Shown: positions 10,353-18,541, counted from the stretch's first letter. The stretch is 64,000 bases of DNA from Roseiarcus sp963759955 (GCA_963759955.1 CAVXCA010000092.1:112334-176333), one strand, 5' to 3'. Translations and numbers: made by a program. Notes: generated by a model not told the origin, from the sequence alone.

Positions 10353-10715
10353 CCACTCCTCCTTTAGCGCGAGCGGACCGCTCGCCTTCGCGCGGGCTAC
10401 GGCATGCACACATCTCGGCGGCAACGCGGCTAGTCCCCCCGCCCCTCACCCTGCCTCTCCCCGCGTAGCGGGGAGAGGCAGGGTGAGGGGCGGGGGGACT
10501 AGCCGCAGGCCGCGCAACGACGTGTGCAGATCCTAGCGCGCGGGGAGAGGGAAAGCGCCGCTCACGGCGATGAGCAGCGCGCTCTAGCAGGTTTGCCGCG
10601 GCGGGGCTATCGGCCGCGCGGCGACGAAATTTACCGTCAATCGAAATGGCGCGCGGCGCACGCGGCGAACCATAGTAATGTAATAGAATTCTCTCGACAG
10701 AAGGTATTCCGGCTC
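10353..10715. other. Divergent intergenic region between cobQ and the carrier-protein operon
   Basis: 363 bases without a supported gene. It contains the large perfect palindrome at 10426-10506. A relatively AT-rich stretch at about 10660-10705 lies just before the carrier-protein ATG and probably holds that operon's promoter. Open frames crossing it are shadows. Confidence 0.6.
10426..10506. repeat. Palindromic dispersed repeat, family A, copy 1
   Basis: Perfect 39-base inverted repeat (10426-10464 and 10468-10506) around a three-base loop, with the core CCCCTCACCCTGCCTCTCC. The same core and the same outer ends (GCGGC, then a variable stretch) recur at 14766-14895 and inside imuB at 58079-58231. 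It sits between divergent genes, so a transcription terminator role is unlikely. Most like a MITE or REP-type element. Confidence 0.85.
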
Positions 10716-10962
10716 ATGACGGCGCGATCGACGATCCTGACGCACATTCGCGAAGTCGCCGCCGAGCAGGGCAAGACGCTCGCGCCGCTGACCGACCATC
10801 TGCCCCTAATGGAGTCCGGGCTCGAACTCGCTGTGCTTCGCGATTCTCGTCGCGCGGCTCGAGGACGCGCTCGGCGTCGACCCGTTCACCAGCGCGGAAG
10901 GGGCGCGCTTCCCCGTGACCATCGGCGACCTGATCGCCTTCTACGACCAAGCCCTTGTCTGA
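10716..10962 (+). pseudogene. Acyl carrier protein, frameshifted at the carrier site
   Basis: Starts at ATG 10716 and ends at TGA 10960-10962. The length is 3n+1, so one base is in excess. Frame 1 reads MTARSTILTH to LPLMESGLE and then degenerates. Dropping one A at 10825/10826 changes GAACTCG to GACTCG and restores GLDSLCFAILVARLEDALG, giving 81 residues. D37-S38-L39 is then the phosphopantetheine attachment motif, so the indel falls exactly on the functional site. The stop overlaps the start of the ligase gene (TTG 10955), so the two are coupled. It would carry the acyl group activated by that ligase. As written the protein could not be modified; an assembly error is equally possible. Confidence 0.75.
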
Positions 10963-12313
10963 GCCGCTGACCCTCGCCGAGCTGATGGCGGCCGGCGCCG
11001 GCCGCGGCCGAGCGATCGCGACGCGCGATTGGCGGCTGCCGCTCGACGATTTCGCGCACGCGACGAGCCTCGGCGGCGAACTCGACCGCCTCGAAGGGCG
11101 CTCGGTCGCGCTCGCCGTCGGCGACATGGCCAAGGCCGCCGCGGCGCTGATCGAGCTCGACGGCCTCGCGCGCCGCATCGTGCTCTGCCCGCCCGGCCTC
11201 GACAGGGCCGGCCTTGAAGCGCTGATCTGCGGGGCGCAAGCGGACGCGCTGGTCTATGACGGCGACGAAGCGGCGCCTGAGATCGATCTCGATCTCACGG
11301 TCCCTTGCCGCCTGCCGCTCGAACCTCTCGCCGCGCCGCGCCGCCGGCGCTTCGCCACCGAATGGGTGATGCCGACTTCGGGCACCAGCGGCCCGCCGAA
11401 GATGGTCGTCCACACGCTCGCGACCTTGACCGGCGCCTTCCGCCCCGCGCCAGCGCAAGCCTGGGCGACGTTCTACGACATTCGCCGCTACGGCGGCTTG
11501 CAGATCTTCCTGCGCGCGCTCGCGGGGAGCGAGTCGCTTAACCTGAGCGGCGCCGGCGAGAGCGTCGACGATTACCTCATCCGCTTGGGCAAAGCGGGCG
11601 CCAAGCACATTTCGGGCACGCCTTCGCATTGGCGCAAGGTTCTGATGAGCGCTCAGGCGCGCCGCATCGATCCCGAGACCGTGCGGCTCTCGGGCGAGAT
11701 CGCCGACGACGCCGTGCTCGCCGCCTTGCGCGCGCTCTATCCGCACGCGCGCGTCGAGCACGCCTACGCCTCCACCGAAGCGGGCGTCGCGTTCGCCGTC
11801 GGCGACGGCCGCGCCGGCTTTCCCGCTTCGCTGCTCGAACAAGGCGGCGAGGTCGCGATGAAGGTCGTCGACGGCTCGCTGCGCATCAAATCGAACCGCA
11901 CGGCGCTGCGCTACGTCGGCGCGAACGCGCCGGCGCTGCACGACGCCGAGGGCTTCGTCGACAGCGGCGACATGGTCGAGCGCCGCGGCGATCGTTATGT
12001 CTTCGTCGGCCGGCGCGGCGGGATCATCAACGTCGGCGGCGCCAAGGTTCATCCCGAAGAGGTCGAGGCGGCGCTCAACGCCCACGCGGCGGTCCGCGCG
12101 AGCCGCGTCTTCGCGCGCAAGAACCCGATCACCGGCGCGCTCGTCGCCGCCGAAGTGGTGGTGCGCGAGGGCTTCGCCGCCGACGAAGCGCTGAGCCGAG
12201 AGATCATCGCTTCGTGCCGCGCGGTTCTGCCCGCCCACAAGGCGCCGTCCGTGCTACGCTTCGTCGCGCAACTGCCGATGACCGAGGGAGGAAAGCTCGC
12301 GCGCCATGGATAA
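10955..12313 (+). CDS. AMP-dependent acyl-CoA/acyl-carrier ligase (ANL superfamily)
   Basis: 452 residues from a TTG that overlaps the carrier-protein stop. The ANL signature MPTSGTSGPPK lies at about residues 136-146, HAYASTEAG (motif A5-like) at about 269, DSGDMVERRGD at about 335, and the hinge plus C-terminal lid around GGAKVHPEEVE. The terminal TEGGKLARHG holds the Lys expected of the adenylation-site lid. It is shorter than typical CoA ligases (500-600) because its N-terminus is reduced. It probably activates a carboxylic acid and loads the adjacent carrier protein, with the next gene reducing the keto group. Substrate not predictable. Confidence 0.8.
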   Translation: MSEPLTLAELMAAGAGRGRAIATRDWRLPLDDFAHATSLGGELDRLEGRSVALAVGDMAKAAAALIELDGLARRIVLCPPGLDRAGLEALICGAQADALVYDGDEAAPEIDLDLTVPCRLPLEPLAAPRRRRFATEWVMPTSGTSGPPKMVVHTLATLTGAFRPAPAQAWATFYDIRRYGGLQIFLRALAGSESLNLSGAGESVDDYLIRLGKAGAKHISGTPSHWRKVLMSAQARRIDPETVRLSGEIADDAVLAALRALYPHARVEHAYASTEAGVAFAVGDGRAGFPASLLEQGGEVAMKVVDGSLRIKSNRTALRYVGANAPALHDAEGFVDSGDMVERRGDRYVFVGRRGGIINVGGAKVHPEEVEAALNAHAAVRASRVFARKNPITGALVAAEVVVREGFAADEALSREIIASCRAVLPAHKAPSVLRFVAQLPMTEGGKLARHG

Positions 12314-13040
12314 CGTCGTCGTCACCGGCGCCAGCCGCGGCATCGGCCTCGCCATCGCCGCGCGGCTCGCGCGCGTCGGATTCGCGGTCGCGGCCGTCGC
12401 GCGCAACAGAAACGAGGCGTTCGATCGCGCCGCGGCCGAAATCGCGCGCGACGGCGTCGGCGCGCTGCATTTCGAAGAATTCGATCTCGCCGAAATCGAC
12501 GCCATCCCCACTTTCGTGCGCGATCTGCGCGCGCGGCGCGGCCCGATCTACGGCCTCGTCAACAACGCCGGCATCGGCACCGAGGGGCTGCTCGCGACGA
12601 TGGCCAACGCCGACATCGAGAAGCTGCTGCGGCTCAACGCGCTTTCGCCGATCGTGCTGACGAAATACGTCGTGCGCGGCATGATGGCCGAGGGGCGCGG
12701 CCGCGTCGTCAACATCGCCTCGATCGTCGCCGCGAACGGCGCCAACGGCCTCTCGGTCTACGCCGCCACCAAGGCGGCGCTCGTCGGCTTCACCAAGTCG
12801 CTCGCGCGCGAAGTCGGCCGCGTCGGCGTCACCGTCAACGCCATCGCCCCCGGCTTCATCGACACCGATTTGACGCACGGCCTCGACACGCAAGCCCGCG
12901 CCCGCATCGTCGCCCGCAGCGCCCTGCGCCGCCTCGCCGACCCGGAAGACGTCGCCGCGATGGCGGCGTTTTTGATGGGCGAGGGGGGAAGGAATGTCAG
13001 CGGGGCGGTGATGACGGTGGATGCTGGGGGGACGGCGTAG
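12306..13040 (+). CDS. 3-oxoacyl-ACP reductase-like short-chain dehydrogenase (FabG family)
   Basis: 244 residues. Classical SDR: cofactor motif TGASRGIG near the N-terminus, NNAG at about residue 80, and catalytic Ser (NIASIV) with Tyr-x-x-x-Lys in VYAATKAA. PGFIDTDL follows, and the C-terminus ends in GAVMTVDAGGTA as in FabG proteins. NADPH-dependent reduction of a beta-ketoacyl thioester is the family role. Its ATG overlaps the ligase stop by eight bases, so carrier protein, ligase and reductase form one tightly coupled operon. It is not necessarily the housekeeping fabG, because no fabD or fabF is present here. Confidence 0.85.
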   Translation: MDNVVVTGASRGIGLAIAARLARVGFAVAAVARNRNEAFDRAAAEIARDGVGALHFEEFDLAEIDAIPTFVRDLRARRGPIYGLVNNAGIGTEGLLATMANADIEKLLRLNALSPIVLTKYVVRGMMAEGRGRVVNIASIVAANGANGLSVYAATKAALVGFTKSLAREVGRVGVTVNAIAPGFIDTDLTHGLDTQARARIVARSALRRLADPEDVAAMAAFLMGEGGRNVSGAVMTVDAGGTA

Positions 13041-13137
13041 GCGCCCCTGTCTCATGCCAACGGCTGCAACCGCGCAATCACCCGCCCTCAATCATCCTCT
13101 CGGAGCATGTTATCTTTAGATTGAAACGGTCTGCGTA

Positions 13138-13168
13138 GTCATTGCGTGCGACAGCGAAGCAATCCAGA
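13138..13168. repeat. Degenerate ATTGCG...CGCAGCGAAGCAAT-type intergenic repeat
   Basis: The stretch contains CATTGCGTGCG and AGCGAAGCAATCC as imperfect inverted arms, resembling a short palindrome common between genes in many proteobacteria. Only one copy is seen here. The surrounding 13041-13327 has no gene I can support. Confidence 0.4.
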
Positions 13169-13327
13169 CTAGCGTCCGGACTCGTAATTTTAGGGGCGAT
13201 CCTTCGGCTAAGGTCACGAATTTTCAGTTGAACTTTAACCAGATGCTAAATTGGCTGACGATATCTTCTTCTATTGAGGCCATTGTCGAAAGCGCTGTGG
13301 CGGGTCTCGCGGCGCCGAGGAACGCAC

Positions 13328-14209
13328 ATGTCGGCATTCATTCTCAGGCTTTGGACCAAATCGATCGGACGCGGTCGCTTCGCGGTGATATTCGCGGTCA
13401 TCGGCGCGCTTGTTTTCGTATTGCCGGGGACGATCAATTTGGGTCTCAGCGCCGCGTTCAAGGGCGCAGGGCCCGACCCCGCCTTTGCGATCCTGGGCAA
13501 TCTCCTGTTCGGCTGGCTCTCGAGTCTCGGGCTCTTGGCGCTTTTCGCGGTACTCGTGATTGCGACCCGGATGCGACTGCGGGATCTCGAGCTATCGGGA
13601 GCGCTTGTTTTCATGTTTCCCATGTTCGCCTTACCTCCGCTATCCGCATTCCTTATTCTGCGCATGCAGCCGCTCCTGTTCGTGCCGAGCGCCTCCCGGT
13701 CACCGCTGACCAGCGCCGCTGTACTCATTGACGTGCTGCTCGGAGTGGCTCTTTGCGTCACTCCCGGCCTGCTCGCCGGCAAGCCCCTCCGCGGGATGGC
13801 GGTTGAAAGACTGCGAGAGTGGACGGATTGCGACGGGATAATCGACCTCGCGACCTTCCGCCCCGGTGCCGGCGCGGCGCTGGCTCTGCTGCTGCTCGGA
13901 ACCTTCGTCGACGGGTCTGGTCTTGTTACGGCGATTTCGGCAACCGTCCTGTTCAGCTTGTGCGTGCGGCGTCTGCACGGACTGGGCAAGACTTGCCTGA
14001 CGGCTGGAATCCTTCCGCTGACGCTCTCGTCAGGCACAGCGCTGCTTCTAATCGCAATGACGCCGCTGGCTCTCATACCAGGCTTCATCTTGTTGAGCGC
14101 CTTCTTGCTTCCCACCCTCTACGTGATGGCGCTGGTGTTCCTGATCTATCTATTCAAAGGCGGCCCTGCGAGCGGGTCAGCGAAGCTCTCACGAGCGGCC
14201 GACGTCTAA
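13328..14209 (+). CDS. Multi-pass inner-membrane protein of unknown function
   Basis: 293 residues from ATG 13328, chosen because GAGGAA lies a few bases upstream; an in-frame start at 13274 would add an implausible basic leader. Seven to nine hydrophobic segments are visible, for example FAVIFAVIGALVFVLPG and GALVFMFPMFALPPLSAFL. It ends in a short cytosolic tail. No transporter or enzyme motif recognised. Codon use is slightly less GC-extreme than its neighbours, consistent with an accessory gene. It stands alone between the ketoreductase operon and a repeat-rich stretch, so context gives no function. Confidence 0.65.
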   Translation: MSAFILRLWTKSIGRGRFAVIFAVIGALVFVLPGTINLGLSAAFKGAGPDPAFAILGNLLFGWLSSLGLLALFAVLVIATRMRLRDLELSGALVFMFPMFALPPLSAFLILRMQPLLFVPSASRSPLTSAAVLIDVLLGVALCVTPGLLAGKPLRGMAVERLREWTDCDGIIDLATFRPGAGAALALLLLGTFVDGSGLVTAISATVLFSLCVRRLHGLGKTCLTAGILPLTLSSGTALLLIAMTPLALIPGFILLSAFLLPTLYVMALVFLIYLFKGGPASGSAKLSRAADV

Positions 14210-14306
14210 CGGCGGCTTCGCGGGGCTTCCGCAGCGCGTCGAAAGACAGGCTCCATTGCGTTGTTCGCCGGCACAAGCACAATGGCGACGCCAGCCCGTC
14301 GGTCAT

Positions 14307-14348
14307 GGGATTACGGGGAGATTCGGGGGAGATTACGGAGATTACGGG
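14307..14348 (+). repeat. Short tandem GATTACGG-type repeat
   Basis: Units GATTACGG at 14309, 14331 and 14340, with a variant (GATTCGGG) at 14320, are spaced 9-11 bases apart. They abut the left arm of the inverted pair at 14344, so they may belong to the same decayed element. Confidence 0.6.
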
Positions 14349-14472
14349 CACGTGATACGAATTGCCGAACTTCGCTCCCCGCAGTCGGCGCCGCCCCGCC
14401 CCATGTCCCCTGGGTATTGCGGTTCGCGTAAGGCCGTAGGGCGGCAATCGGGAATTCGCATCGTGTCCTCGT
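14344..14472. mobile_element. Possible MITE or transposase-associated repeat remnant
   Basis: The arms at 14344-14367 and 14449-14472 are inverted copies matching at about 18 of 24 positions, both built on ACG...CACG.GAT.CGAATT.CCG. The interior is about 80 bases and codes for nothing. The arm resembles the GGGGACACGATAC-type sequence found beside REP-associated tyrosine transposases, but no transposase gene is here. Non-autonomous remnant; low certainty. Confidence 0.35.
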
Positions 14473-14667
14473 TATGCGCCGTCATGCCGCGCCCGACAAT
14501 TTCTTCCCGAATTGCCGAACCCGGGCTATCATGGGTTTCAGTTCGTCGAGGCGCCCTTCGCTCGAAGCGGCGGCCGTCGATGCGGCAAGGAATTTTCGCA
14601 GCGGCCCGTTTGTCAACGCGCAGCGCCGTAAACCGTTGAAACTGCTCAAGGCCTTGTCAAGGGAGGC

Positions 14668-14746
14668 CTTGACGAAACTTGACATGACTTGACGCCGCTT
14701 GACGAAGTCGCCGGGAAACTTGACGCGGCGCGGCGAGAGACTTGAC
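14668..14746 (+). repeat. Helically phased CTTGAC array
   Basis: CTTGAC starts at 14668, 14678, 14688 and 14698 (exact 10-base steps), then at 14719 and 14741 (21- and 22-base steps). All six are on one strand and so on roughly the same face of the helix. Could be an operator array, or a decaying 10-mer tandem repeat. Confidence 0.6.
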
Positions 14747-14765
14747 GGCGCGCGAACCGATCGGC

Positions 14766-14895
14766 GCGGCCACTCCCCCGGCCCCTCACCCTGCCTCTCC
14801 CCGCAAGCGGGGAGAGGGGCGCGCGAGCGCCCTTTCTTCCCCTCTCCCCGCCCTTCGCGGGGAGAGGCAGGGTGAGGGGCCGGGGGAGTGGCCGC
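14766..14895. repeat. Palindromic dispersed repeat, family A, copy 2
   Basis: The outer arms, about 46 bases each, are near-perfect inverted copies sharing GCGGCCACTC and the core CCCCTCACCCTGCCTCTCC. A second pair of GGGGAGAG/CTCTCCCC hairpins lies inside. Closely related to the copies at 10426-10506 and 58079-58231. Confidence 0.85.
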
Positions 14896-15059
14896 AGGCC
14901 CCGCCGAACGGGACAGCTTTTGGCGCCCAAGCCTCTGATCTCGCTCGCGCGCGACCCGGACTTGCCGCCCCGGAAATCCGCCCGCCGCATCGCGCCTTAG
15001 ACGCCGGCTTCGCATTGCGCTATCACCGCGTCCGCTTGAGCAACGGAGCGCGCCAACCC

Positions 15060-16256
15060 ATGAAACACGCCGCGTCGGGGTCCCGCTTTCAATGGGACGA
15101 TCCTTTCCTCCTCGACGACCAGTTGAGCGAGGACGAGCGGCTGATCCGCGACGCGGCGCGCGCCTACGCCGAGGACAAGCTGCTGCCGCGCGTCACCGAG
15201 GCCTACCTCCAGGAGAAGACCGACCCGGCGATCTTCCGCGAGATGGGCGCGCTCGGCCTGCTCGGCATGACGATCCCGGAAGAGTACGGCGGCGCGGCGA
15301 CGAACTACGTTTCCTACGGGCTGGTGGCGCGCGAGATCGAGCGCGTCGATTCGGGCTATCGCTCGATGATGAGCGTGCAGTCGTCGCTGGTGATGCACCC
15401 GATCTTTGCCTACGGCGACGAGGCGCAGCGCAAGCGCTATCTGCCCAAGCTCGCCTCCGGCGAATGGATCGGCTGCTTCGGCTTGACCGAGCCCGACGCC
15501 GGCTCCGACCCCGCGGGCATGAAGACGCGCGCGGAAAAGGTTTCGGACGGCTATCGCCTGACGGGCTCGAAGATGTGGATCTCCAACGCGCCGATCGCCG
15601 ACGTCTTCGTCGTCTGGGCGAAGTCGGCCGCCCATGACGGCGCGATCCGCGGCTTCGTGCTGGAGAAGGGGATGAAGGGGCTTTCGGCGCCCAAGATCGC
15701 CGGCAAGCTTTCGCTGCGCGCTTCGATCACCGGCGAGGTCGTGATGGACGGCGTGGTGGTTCCCGAGCGCGCGCTGCTGCCGGGCGTCTCGGGGCTGAAA
15801 GGGCCGTTCGGCTGCCTCAATCGCGCGCGCTACGGCATTTCCTGGGGCGCGCTGGGGGCAGCGGAGGATTGCTGGCGGCGCGCGCGCCAATACGCGCTCG
15901 ACCGCAAGCAGTTCGGCCGGCCGCTCGCCGCGACCCAGCTCGTGCAGAAGAAGCTCGCGGACATGCAGACCGAGATCGCGCTGGGCTTGCAGGCTTCGCT
16001 TCGGGTCGGGCGGCTGATGGACGAGGGGCGCGAGGCGCCGGAGATGATCTCGCTCGTCAAGCGCAACAATTGCGGCAAGGCGCTCGACATCGCGCGGCAG
16101 GCGCGCGACATCCACGGCGGCAACGGCATCTCGGCCGAATACCACGTCATGCGCCACGCCCAGAACCTCGAGACCGTCAACACCTACGAGGGCGCGCACG
16201 ACATCCACGCGCTGATCCTCGGCCGCGCGATCACGGGGCTGCAGGCGTTTTTCTAG
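15060..16256 (+). CDS. gcdH: Glutaryl-CoA dehydrogenase
   Basis: 398 residues from ATG 15060; the open frame upstream is just the repeat region. An FAD flavoprotein that oxidises and decarboxylates glutaryl-CoA to crotonyl-CoA in lysine/tryptophan breakdown. Seen: FGLTEPDAGSDP (flavin and substrate loop), KMWISNAPIADVFVVWAK, RYGISWGALGAAEDC, DRKQFGRPLAATQLVQKK and the C-terminal VNTYEGAHDIHALILGRAITG, whose Glu (in TYEG) is the catalytic base. These are the specific GcdH-type motifs rather than those of short-chain dehydrogenases. It may be a stand-alone gene, since no glutarate or lysine genes adjoin it. Confidence 0.92.
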   Translation: MKHAASGSRFQWDDPFLLDDQLSEDERLIRDAARAYAEDKLLPRVTEAYLQEKTDPAIFREMGALGLLGMTIPEEYGGAATNYVSYGLVAREIERVDSGYRSMMSVQSSLVMHPIFAYGDEAQRKRYLPKLASGEWIGCFGLTEPDAGSDPAGMKTRAEKVSDGYRLTGSKMWISNAPIADVFVVWAKSAAHDGAIRGFVLEKGMKGLSAPKIAGKLSLRASITGEVVMDGVVVPERALLPGVSGLKGPFGCLNRARYGISWGALGAAEDCWRRARQYALDRKQFGRPLAATQLVQKKLADMQTEIALGLQASLRVGRLMDEGREAPEMISLVKRNNCGKALDIARQARDIHGGNGISAEYHVMRHAQNLETVNTYEGAHDIHALILGRAITGLQAFF

Positions 16257-16270
16257 GCTAGCGGCAGCTG

Positions 16271-16368
16271 CTCGCCCTCACCCCAACCCCTCTCCCGCAA
16301 GCGGGCGAGGGGCTGCGTGCCCCTTCGCCCGCTCGCGGGAGAAGGTGGCCCGAAGGGCCGGATGAGGG
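16271..16368. repeat. Palindromic dispersed repeat, family B, copy 1
   Basis: Multi-hairpin element with CCCTCACCCCAACCCC at the left, two nested GCGGG/CCCGC stems, and GGAGAAGGTGG and GGATGAGGG at the right. It fills nearly all of the gap between the convergent genes gcdH and the carrier-protein ligase, so it could work as a two-way terminator. Related elements lie inside dnaE2. Confidence 0.8.
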
Positions 16369-16376
16369 AAGCGACT

Positions 16377-17300
16377 TTACAGCCCCAGCGCGCTTCGCAC
16401 CGAGGCCGGCCATTGCGCGGCGTCGGTTCCGTGGGTCGCGAACAGCGCGACCGCGAGGCGGTCCATGCCGAAGGCGACGCAGGCGGTGTGCGCGGGCTCG
16501 CCGCTTTGCAAGCGCATCGACCAGGTCTGGCCGAAATGGTCGCGATGATAGTTGAAGCTCATGCAGGCGGTCGGGCTCTCGGCGGAGCGGACGGGAACGA
16601 CCAACTCGAATTTCAGCTGCTGCTCGACCTGATAACGGCCGACCATCGCTCCCTCGCGCCCGAAGAACGGGTCGCTCGCCGCTTCGATGCGGTAGTTCAG
16701 CCCGAGCGATTGGGCGAGGCCCGCGGCGCGGTCCTTCCAGCTTTGACGGAAAGCGGTCGTCTGATCGGGGGAGCCGATGGCGACGAATTCGCGCATCCGG
16801 AACGACTGGAGCCGATCGATTTCGCGCGACGGCTCGCGGCGGAAGCAGTCGCAGGCGACGTCGAACAGCAGCCCTTCGCGAGGGACAGGGCCGCGCGCGG
16901 CGGCCATGGGATAGACGGGATAGCAGGCGGCGGGCGCCAGCACGAGCTCGCTGGTCTCCAGCGCGTCGGTCCAGGTCTCGCCCGATTCGAACCGAGCGAC
17001 CGCCGCGCCGATGCGCTTGTCGCCGCCGCCGAGCGCGCAGACGCAGCCGAGCAGATGCGGGAAGCTCTTGAGATAGCCGGATCGTTCGATCAGCGCGCGG
17101 CTGACCACGGGCGGAAAACGAACGACTTCGGCCCTGGCGTCGCGTTGCCGGCCGATCAGCGCGCCGAGCGCTTCGATGATCGTCTCGTAGGCGCCCGCGC
17201 GGCCATAGACGCCGTCGACTCCCATCGGGCGGAACAGAGCCTTGAAGATCTCCTCGGGCGAAGCCGCGGGCTTGCCGAGGCGCGGACGCGCAATGGACAT
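16377..17300 (-). CDS. Amino acid:[carrier protein] ligase (truncated SerRS-like)
   Basis: 307 residues, the size of the stand-alone catalytic core of atypical seryl-tRNA synthetases that load glycine or alanine on a carrier-protein phosphopantetheine arm instead of tRNA (described in Bradyrhizobium and Agrobacterium). No tRNA-binding coiled-coil arm is present. Class II motif 2 is visible as CFRREPS...RMREFV and motif 3 as AFGMDRLAVALF. The putative zinc ligands are Cys126 (PAACYP), Glu171 (RMRE) and Cys274 (TACVAF), in the order and spacing of the characterised enzymes. It is 17 bases downstream of the acyl-CoA dehydrogenase-like gene; the partner carrier protein is divergent at 18838. Amino acid specificity is inferred from the family only. 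Confidence 0.87.
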   Translation of the reverse strand: MSIARPRLGKPAASPEEIFKALFRPMGVDGVYGRAGAYETIIEALGALIGRQRDARAEVVRFPPVVSRALIERSGYLKSFPHLLGCVCALGGGDKRIGAAVARFESGETWTDALETSELVLAPAACYPVYPMAAARGPVPREGLLFDVACDCFRREPSREIDRLQSFRMREFVAIGSPDQTTAFRQSWKDRAAGLAQSLGLNYRIEAASDPFFGREGAMVGRYQVEQQLKFELVVPVRSAESPTACMSFNYHRDHFGQTWSMRLQSGEPAHTACVAFGMDRLAVALFATHGTDAAQWPASVRSALGL

Positions 17301-17317
17301 GGCCGATCCCCTCGCGC

Positions 17318-18541
17318 TCAGATGCTGAGCGCGAGCGGGGCCTCGCTCATCAGCACCGCAGGCTCGACATTGGCGAGAACGCGGTCGTTGGTGATCATGA
17401 TCGGCGCGGAGAGAACGTCGCGCAGATATCGCCCCATCGCGAACTCGCTGTCGTTGCGATAGCCGGAAAGGCCGCAAGCGCGCATCGCGCTCAAGACCGT
17501 CGTCGCGGCGAGCTCGGACGCCTCGACCTTGAGGAGGGTGAGCGCGAGCTGCGCCTCCGTCGTGGTGAGGCCGCCCGGATCGGCGGCGTGACGCTCGAAG
17601 GTGGCGATGCCGGCCTGGATGACGCTGCGCAGCGTTTCGAGCGAAACGCGGGCGCGCGTCAGTTGCGAGGCGGCGGGCGGCATGCGTCCGCCCGAAGATC
17701 GCGCCGCCTTGCGCACGAACGCGCGCGCGCGCCGGACCGCGCCGGCGGCGATGCCGCACCACGCCGAGCTCCAGAAGATATGCGCGTAGGGCGCCATGGT
17801 CTGGTTGTGGATGCGCTCGTAGGGGTCGGGCAGCACTTGATCGGCTTCGCCCTCGGCGCGGACCATGAACCCCACGCTGCAGGTGCCGCGCATGCCCAGC
17901 GTGTCCCAAGTCTGCGTCGGCTCGAGGCTGTAGTCTTCGCGCAGGAACGCGACCAGAACCTGATCGGAGCTTGCCGCGGCGTCGGCGCGTCGCGCCGTCG
18001 TGACGAGGCCGTCGGCGTCGAGCGCGTAGGAGATGCAAGAAGCGTCGCGTTGCAGCGAGACGCGTCCGCCGCTGATGCGCACCGCCGCTTCGCTCGAACG
18101 GATGTCGCCGCCGTTGTTGCCTTCCGTCGTCGAAGACGAGAGCAGCATCTGACGCTCGGCGATGCGGCGCTGCAGGCCGAGCTGCCAGGCGTTGCCGCGG
18201 GCGTGGCGCACCAGGCAGGCGACCTTGACGTGATGCATGGCGAAAATCATCGCGGTGGAGCCGCAGGCGCGGCCGAGCACCGCGCAAACGTCGGCGACGT
18301 CGGCCGCGCGCGCTCCCTCGCCGCCGAGTTCGGCAGGAATCAGCATGCCCAGCAGCTTGTGTTCGCGGATCGCCGCGAACGCCTCGGCGGGAAAGCGCGC
18401 GTCGCGATCGACCTCGTCGGCGTAACGCTCGGCGATCGCGGCGACCGCCTCGGCGCGGGCGAGAAAATCGCGGGCGTCGGACGATTCTCCCGCCCTGGCG
18501 CGAAGATTGCCTTGCGAAAGCTGACTGACATTGGCGGACAT
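17318..18541 (-). CDS. Acyl-CoA dehydrogenase-like flavoprotein of the carrier-protein cluster
   Basis: 407 residues from ATG 18541. Acyl-CoA dehydrogenase fold: N-terminal helices with HKLLGMLIPAELGGEG, a central beta domain (SSSTTEGNNGG; QTWDTLGMRGTCSVGF) and C-terminal helices ending at a GLSGYRNDSEFAMGRYLRD motif. The central flavin loop differs from beta-oxidation enzymes, as does the terminal helix, so the substrate is probably not a simple acyl-CoA. In this setting it may oxidise an aminoacyl or acyl group tethered to the carrier protein. First gene of a two-gene operon with the ligase. Known families place such a dehydrogenase next to the ligase; the reaction is inference. Confidence 0.8.
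   Translation of the reverse strand: MSANVSQLSQGNLRARAGESSDARDFLARAEAVAAIAERYADEVDRDARFPAEAFAAIREHKLLGMLIPAELGGEGARAADVADVCAVLGRACGSTAMIFAMHHVKVACLVRHARGNAWQLGLQRRIAERQMLLSSSTTEGNNGGDIRSSEAAVRISGGRVSLQRDASCISYALDADGLVTTARRADAAASSDQVLVAFLREDYSLEPTQTWDTLGMRGTCSVGFMVRAEGEADQVLPDPYERIHNQTMAPYAHIFWSSAWCGIAAGAVRRARAFVRKAARSSGGRMPPAASQLTRARVSLETLRSVIQAGIATFERHAADPGGLTTTEAQLALTLLKVEASELAATTVLSAMRACGLSGYRNDSEFAMGRYLRDVLSAPIMITNDRVLANVEPAVLMSEAPLALSI

Larger units (their letters stand above)
14210..15059. other. Repeat-rich intergenic stretch upstream of gcdH
   Basis: 850 bases with no convincing gene. In order it holds GATTACGG tandem units (14307-14348), an imperfect inverted repeat pair (14344-14367 and 14449-14472), a phased CTTGAC array (14668-14746) and the palindrome at 14766-14895. 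A minus-strand reading frame ending at 14482 is possible but unsupported. The gcdH promoter must lie in 14900-15059. Confidence 0.6.

Noticed and set aside
10353..10716. Cobalamin riboswitch ahead of cobQ
   Set aside because: No conserved B12-box sequence is seen; the region is dominated by the palindrome.
14482..14690. Minus-strand small protein ending in VRQFGKKLSGAA
   Set aside because: Its composition overlaps repeat DNA and no ribosome site or conserved pattern supports it; kept as intergenic.
14742..15059. N-terminal extension of GcdH
   Set aside because: The extra frame is translated repeat DNA; a normal GcdH length starts at 15060.
10429..16368. CRISPR array from repeated palindromes
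   Set aside because: The repeats are dispersed and palindromic with no regular spacers.
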